From: Phyto melanocephala | Lineage: Eukaryota > Arthropoda > Insecta > Diptera > Rhinophoridae | NCBI GenBank assembly: GCA_941918925.1 | Contig: OW799234.1 | Location: forward strand, 119,548,284 to 119,612,283 | DNA length: 64,000 nucleotides | Direction: 5' to 3' | Part shown: in pieces, positions 58,730 through 64,000 of the stretch | Layout: every line of letters begins with the position of its first letter | Numbering within the stretch: position 1 is the stretch's first letter | Notes under the pieces: model-generated | Seen by the model: the letters and a program-made list of their open reading frames with translations, nothing else | What the model was told of the DNA's origin: nothing | The model's database searches: none | Made by a program: the position numbers and the translations under genes

Positions 58730-58813
58730 TACACACTTATGTACATATGAACATGACGGTACAAACTGTATGAAGGGAAAGATTCGACACATCCGAATAT
58801 AATGTCTTACTTA
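58730..58813. mobile_element. hairpin-end fragment of a C element
   Basis: ATGTACATATGAACATGACGG, GAAGGGAAAGATTCGACAC and ATCCGAATATAATGTC followed by TTACTTATT match the hairpin end of subfamily C in reverse, with a decayed hairpin. Only about 80 bp remain. Confidence 0.55.
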
Positions 58814-59741
58814 TTACTTATTATTTAATGTTCATTAGCAAACTGCTTATTTTGTTCAATTGTGAATTTTTATTAAATTAATTTACGGAATATGAAGAAG
58901 TATGCCTTTTTCTAATGTGACCTTTATGTATCTAGATGTAGTATATGAAATAACATAAATCTTTGAAATGTAACATATTATTTTGAACTTGACCTTTAAA
59001 CATACATATGTATTCGCATTTGCCAAAATCTTAATTGAACATTACTTTTCGATATTTGATACCTCTGTAATAATAATAACATATTAATTGGTCACAAACA
59101 GTACTAAGTGAAATTCGAAATACATTTTTAAATTATTTACAGTTAAAAAGAAATTATTTATTGAATTATAAGTATATTTTTTTTAATTTATGCAATTAGG
59201 CTTTATACCTTTTGTATAATATTTTCATTTGAAATGTTTACTCGTCCACCTTAAACCGTTTTTAATGTCTTTTTTTTTAATGCAATTTCAAAACCAAAAT
59301 GGGTTTTTGCTGTAATTTGAACCAATGCGGAAGTTTTATAGTTTCTTCGTACTTTAGTTTCTTGAATTAATGTGGCTTTAACACGTTTACTATTTATGTA
59401 TTTATTTAAATACATATGCATATCTGCATATTTTATATGCTTCTTTATAGATTACATTTTATTTTTTCTATTTTCTTCTTGATGTTTTATTTATGTGTAA
59501 GTATGTAAGTCCACCAAAAAGGTTTTGGATTTGGTTAAGTTAATACATAGTTTAATTAGTTTGAACACCTGTAGATCTGTTTAATGTTTGTTTGTATGTT
59601 AGTCTTCGCAGTGTTGCTGCAAGTGTTTAATTTAATATTTTGTTTGGCACATGTATGCATGTAATATAATTGTCTTGGTCCGCGTGCCATAATTTCTGGC
59701 CGGCCATCTCTCTCTATTTATAACGTACCATGCAGCAATTA
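58814..59741. other. AT-rich sequence without recognised features
   Basis: About 930 bp of AT-rich sequence with T-runs. No repeat family or coding frame was recognised. Confidence 0.4.
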
Positions 59742-60731
59742 TTATACCCTTCACCTGTGGTGCACAAGGGTAATATAGGTTTGTCATTCCGTTTGTAATT
59801 TCTACAATTTTCATTTCCGACCCCATAAAGTATATATTTTCTAAAAGCTTATGAATAGAGGAGTCGTTTAAGCCCCGACCGTATGTCCGTCTGTCCGTGT
59901 GTTGATTTAAATCAACGTTTAGCAGCAACCACATGTTCCTCAGACCTGTGTATAGTATCAATCATCCGGAAATATCCGGGAATGAATCGCTATGGAAATT
60001 CAGCACAATCGCCTTCTAACTTTCAGAGATATGAGTAAATAAACACGACTGCTTCTGTTTTTTCCCATATTTTTACCACCAAAATTAAAATTTTTCAGCT
60101 ATAGAATAATTCATATGTACCTTTGCCAATGTTTGTAGATATAATATGTCTCTAGAAATAATCGTGAAAATTCAACATAAAGCGGGCTCTAATCGGTAAA
60201 CTTATAGGCAAATATTTTCTTTTTAAATATATATTCCAAAAATTTACAAACGAAAACCAAATTTTTTCAGCTTCTAGGCAACCCAGAGAGTCAATATTGG
60301 TATCATCTAAAAAGACTTGACTAGCCCACTATAAGGAACTATAAAAAAATTAAAATTCATGATGGCCGCCACTACAAAATGGCGGACAATAAACTTAAAT
60401 CTGGTATTTTAAAATGTAACTCCTTCAATCCCCACAATATTGGTATCAAAAAAAGATCCTGACCAGTAGAATACATTAAATTATTAAAAAATGTAAAATC
60501 CAAGATCGCGTCTAAAACAAAATGGTGGAACAAATTTTTTTAACCCCATCAATATGGGTATTAAATGAAAGGGCTTGACTAGTAAACAGATAACTACGTA
60601 AAAATTCCAAATCGAGGATGGCATATAACATGAAATATAGGTTTTGCTACGATGTTGGATTATACCTATATACAAGATGGTGAAGGGTATTATCAGATTC
60701 GGTACGGCCGAATGTTGCACTCTTACTTGTT
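59742..60731. mobile_element. chimeric mini-me/DINE-like element with B tail and C head, hairpin end at right
   Basis: The left part is B-like: TATACCCTTCACCTGTGG, GTATGTCCGTCTGTCCG, TTGATTTAAATCAACG and CACGACTGCTTCTG. From about 60090 it is C-like (GATGGCCGCCACTACAAAA, ACCCCATCAATATGGG, ACAAAATGGTGGAAC). It ends TGGTGAAGGGTATTATC, ATTCGGTACGGCCGAAT and CTTACTTGT. Both ends are intact, so this is a complete composite copy. Confidence 0.8.
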
Positions 60732-61586
60732 TGTGTATTTAAGTTGTTGTATATTTATGCTTTAATGTGGTTTATATTAATAAATAGTTGTAAGTTTTGT
60801 TAAAATCTTGTTAAAAATAATTTATTATATTTTGTTTATTGTAAATTTATTATATATATACATGTGTACATATGTATGTATGTATACGAATATGTTAACA
60901 TAAAAGTATTCTGTACGTGCTTTTTTTATATTCAATATATTGTTAATTTTGTTTTTGTTTTTTGCATTTAATGTTATTACTTTCTTCATGTTTAATTTAA
61001 CGTACATACATACATGTTTGATAGTTTAGAAATTTGTATTTTATTTTTAAAATTGGTTTCAATTTCCATACAAGTTTTCTTTTCATATTTATTTTTATGG
61101 AAATTCTATCATAAATATACATACATACATGTACATATATATTTTCAAAATTTTATTTTGTCGGCTTTCTCTAGCTGGTTACCAATAAAGAATATGAATG
61201 AATACTATTGTTAATAATTTGTTTTAGGGCCATTACTATAACTTGGAATTAGTAAAAGGTAGGATTTTATCGGCCGGATAAACAGTTATCCATTATTGAA
61301 TTTTCAAATTTAAATTTTTAATCTAAAGTAAGCGGTAAGTTAAAGACAAGTTAATTCAACCTGGTGGGTTAAATTAAATTTGTAATAATGGTAAACTGTA
61401 TATTCCTCCGAGAAAATCCAACCTTTAACTAAAGCCATGTTGTAATAATGGCCCTTAATCGAATTATTTTAGCAAAAATATTGAATATAAATATAAAACT
61501 TTACAACACAGTTATAAAAATAATAATTAAAAAAAATTATTTGTTAGAAGATTTGAACTAAATTTCGAAAAAATAATTTTAATATA
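60732..61586. other. AT-rich sequence without recognised features
   Basis: About 855 bp, including TATATATACATG/CATACATAC simple words. No element or coding frame was recognised. Confidence 0.4.
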
Positions 61587-62750
61587 AAGGGTGGTCCAAC
61601 CATAAATCACGATATTAACTGTGAGTCACACCCTAGCGTCAAATTTTTGCCCAACTTCATTTGACATTTCTTTGTTTTAGTGTTTTACAAATTGAATCAT
61701 GAAGAGGTGCACAATTGAGCAGAGCATTAAAATCGTAAAAGCCTTTAGTGAAAATGCATTTCTTGCACTTCGTGATTTGTTTGGTCAGCATAATTGACCA
61801 AATTTATCTATAATCGGTAGAATTGTGCGCAAATTTCAAAAAACCGGATCTGTAGAATGTGTGGAAACACCTGTTCATGCTCGCCCAGTTTGTTCTGTGG
61901 AAAACATTGCTATTGTTCGCAATAGTGTGACAGAAGAGCCGTTAACCTCAACGCATCGTCGTGCCCAACAATTGAACATCTTACGAACATTACTGATGCG
62001 AATTTTGAACAAAAATTTGAATTGACATGCTTAGAAAGTTCAATTGACTTAAGAGCTGAAGCCTTTTGACCATTTCAAACGTCGTCAATACGCCGAATGG
62101 TTGATTGAATAGAAAGCAGTTAATAGTGACTTTTCAAAGAAAATCACCTTCATTGATGAGGCACACTTTTACCTCAGTGGATTCGTTAACAAGCCGCATT
62201 TGGGCAAATAAGAATGCACGAATGATAGGTAAACAGACTATGCATCCACAAAGAGTAACTGGCTTGAAGCGGTTTATGGGTTGTAGGTGTCATAAAGCCG
62301 TACTCCTTTAAAAATTATATCGGCCAAGCAGCGACCGTGAATGGTGTTCACTATAGCGAGATGAAAACGGACTTCTTGAGTCAGAAATTGAGGATATTGA
62401 CGTGGACGACATGTGGTTCCAACAGAATGGTGTCACACAGCCAACGTTAACTCACGTCGTATCGATGTTAATTAGCCGACTTTCTTCTTTGGGTATGTTT
62501 CAAAGAAAAAGTGTACGTCAATAAGCCAAGAACAATTCAAGACCTTAAGGATGAGATAATTCCGTACATTAACGACATTCAACCTCAATTATGTGTCAGT
62601 GTCATTAAAAATATGATCCATCGGATAGAAGTATGACACCGAACAGTGGCGAGTATTTGGCCGTTTTTTTTTTTTTTTGCGCACACATAATTATCCTTTT
62701 GTTATAATAAAAAATATTCAGATAATTCTCTGGACACTTTTTGCTTTATT
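61587..62750 (+). pseudogene. mariner-type transposon relic, longest copy of its lineage
   Basis: It begins AAAGGGTGGTCCAACC next to TA. The plus strand, with stops and frameshifts, encodes MKRCTIEQSIKIVKAFSENA, LRDLFGQHN, IVRKFQKTGSVECVET, STHRRAQQLNI and ITFIDEAHFYLSGFVNK (first catalytic Asp present). It continues with AATVNGVHYSEMKTDFL, a trace of the second catalytic region, and LCVSVIKNMIHRI near the C-terminus. The order matches insect mariner-like DDE transposases with the DUF4817 helix-turn-helix start. The right inverted end was not found; a run of T at 62667 marks where it fades. It shares ends and coding scraps with the short derivatives in the A elements. Confidence 0.8.
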
Positions 62751-63667
62751 TACAATTATCATCGTATGTACAAAAAATGCTTACTTTACAAATTCTCAAA
62801 GTTCAAAGTTCTCAAAGTAAAAATTCGAACTAAAATTTTTAAATCTAGTTTTAATTAATAGAAAATTAAATCTTTCACAGTTGTGCTTTTTCAATTATCA
62901 AAAATTAATATTAAAAAAAATCAATAGCCATACATATGTATTATTTACATGGAAACCTATAAAAATAAGTTTTTTGAAATTTCGCTTCTTGTCCATTAAC
63001 TTACTAATTTTGGCATTAATGTATCAGTTTTTTAATCTTAATGTATGTAATTAACGGGCACCAATAAAATTGTGACTACACTCTTTTAAAAAGCATTAAA
63101 TTTAGTTTACCTTTCTAAACATTTCTTTTGTTTTATTAAATGGAATTACTTTTTTTGTTCGCATCAAATCGTTAACAGCTCTAAAATTTTTAACATAAAA
63201 AATCAATAAAAATTTTCTTTCACTCATCTCACCTCATATTTCGACCACTGATGTGTTATAAAAATTTCTTTGTGTTTGCCAAATAATTAGGAGTTGTGAG
63301 TGGGGAGTGGAAGCATGAAGCAACAAAGAAAACGTGTTATAAACAGCATTTTTGCTGTTGTCTCCTTAAGAATTGGGACAAGTTCTTCTGCCGTTCCGCT
63401 GTCTCCTTGATTGTGGTTAATTCTTTTTTTTTATCGCTTAAAACTTGTTATTTAATTTAATTTTATGACGGAGTTTTAATTTTCTATAAAAAAATATTAT
63501 TAACATTTATTTAACCTAAAATTAAACAGAAGATTAAAAGATTGTATACATTTACACATCTTAAAATTAAATGCTATAAAAAGTATTGAAACTTTTAGTT
63601 GTATCATTATATTATGTGGTTATAGCTTTCGTTTCCAATTTTAAATGGAATTTTTTTTACTGCAAAT
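62751..63667. other. sequence without recognised genes
   Basis: About 920 bp. The patch 63225-63420 is the least AT-rich part, with CTCC/GGAG words and no open frame; it could be regulatory or untranslated host sequence. It lies upstream of the GRXCR-like gene on its strand, but no link can be shown. Confidence 0.35.
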
Positions 63668-64000
63668 AAAAACAAGTAAGAATGTAAACTTTGGCCAACT
63701 CTAATAAAACCCTTTAACGTCGTGCACTTAGGTATAGTTACTACATTGCAGCTTATCCAAATTAGATTTAATGTTACACGCCATTTTGCTTTATTGTTTT
63801 TTGACGACATTTTCCATTTTGAACTTATTCGCAGTATGCTTGTATTGTATATATTTTAATTCTGATACCCATATTGATGAGCTCAGGAAAAAAATTATTC
63901 GCGATTTTGTTTAAAATGCCATCTTGAATCTTAACTTTTTCATAGTTTACATTATTCTACTGGTCAAACCCTTTCCTGTGATATCAATATTAAAGGGGTT
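63668..64000. mobile_element. mini-me/DINE-like element, subfamily C, running off the window
   Basis: It starts ACAAGTAAGAATG with a badly decayed hairpin (TTTGGCCAACTC), CCCTTTAACGTCGTGCAC and GTATAGTTACTACATTGCAGC, the C signature in diverged form. C words continue to the window edge (ATGCCATCTTGAATCTTA, ACTGGTCAAACCCTTTCC). Confidence 0.7.

Overview
This window looks like a nuclear contig of a higher dipteran, most likely a calyptrate (blowfly or house-fly type). It is very AT-rich and crowded with decayed transposons. Its most abundant repeats combine (GTCY)n and (TA)n simple repeats around a conserved core, the layout described for dipteran mini-me/DINE elements. The one substantial gene has fly-style Asn/Gln/Ser runs and a GT-AG intron. 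No bacterial-type features were found.

Gene content. The only long coding region is on the minus strand at 52775-55291: an 839-codon coding exon that ends in a consensus splice donor. Its C-terminal motif GTVRGVKNRVR matches the start of the conserved region of glutaredoxin-domain cysteine-rich proteins (GRXCR family; CG12206/CG31559 in Drosophila). No glutaredoxin or Cys-rich exon was recognised in the 52 kb downstream on that strand, so most of the window may be one very long, transposon-filled intron. A small plus-strand exon candidate lies at 31083-31167. A 387-bp tandem array at 21424-22967 repeats a phase-compatible two-exon terminal module of an unrecognised gene.

Repeats, left to right. 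Three related subfamilies of mini-me/DINE-like elements (called A, B and C here) make up roughly a third of the window. They share one end, ACAAGTAAG followed by a hairpin (ATTCGGC..GCCGAAT), and an opposite end, GGGTATAA. Subfamily A is at 79-1496, 6252-8823, 23618-26616, 34938-37436, 42348-44036, 46200-47336 and 50427-52538. B is at 2758-3570, 4524-5286, 5790-9048 (split), 9947-11045, 32428-33738 and 49261-50063. C is at 26780-28090, 37438-38112, 55932-56335, 59742-60731 and 63668 to the end. Four A copies carry the same mariner derivative at the same site. Other elements are: hAT MITEs with exact or near-exact 8-bp target duplications (2409, 2529, 2872, 39567, 56585, 58144); Helitrons with A|TC and CTAG|T ends (47646, 48446) and one with helicase coding (19340); PIF/Harbinger-like elements (27213, 29213, 57788); mariner relics (14324, 57060, 61587); a pogo/Tigger relic (42414); a LINE reverse-transcriptase relic (40460); an LTR-retrotransposon gag fragment (1906); and several unclassified inverted-repeat elements (12765, 15842, 16295, 29873, 56395).

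The elements are repeatedly nested: mariner in A in B at 5.8-9.0 kb, a hAT MITE inside a Harbinger-like element at 57.8-58.7 kb, and a 37-bp hAT mini-insertion inside a 236-bp hAT MITE at 2.4 kb. The remaining stretches are AT-rich, low-complexity sequence where I see no genes.
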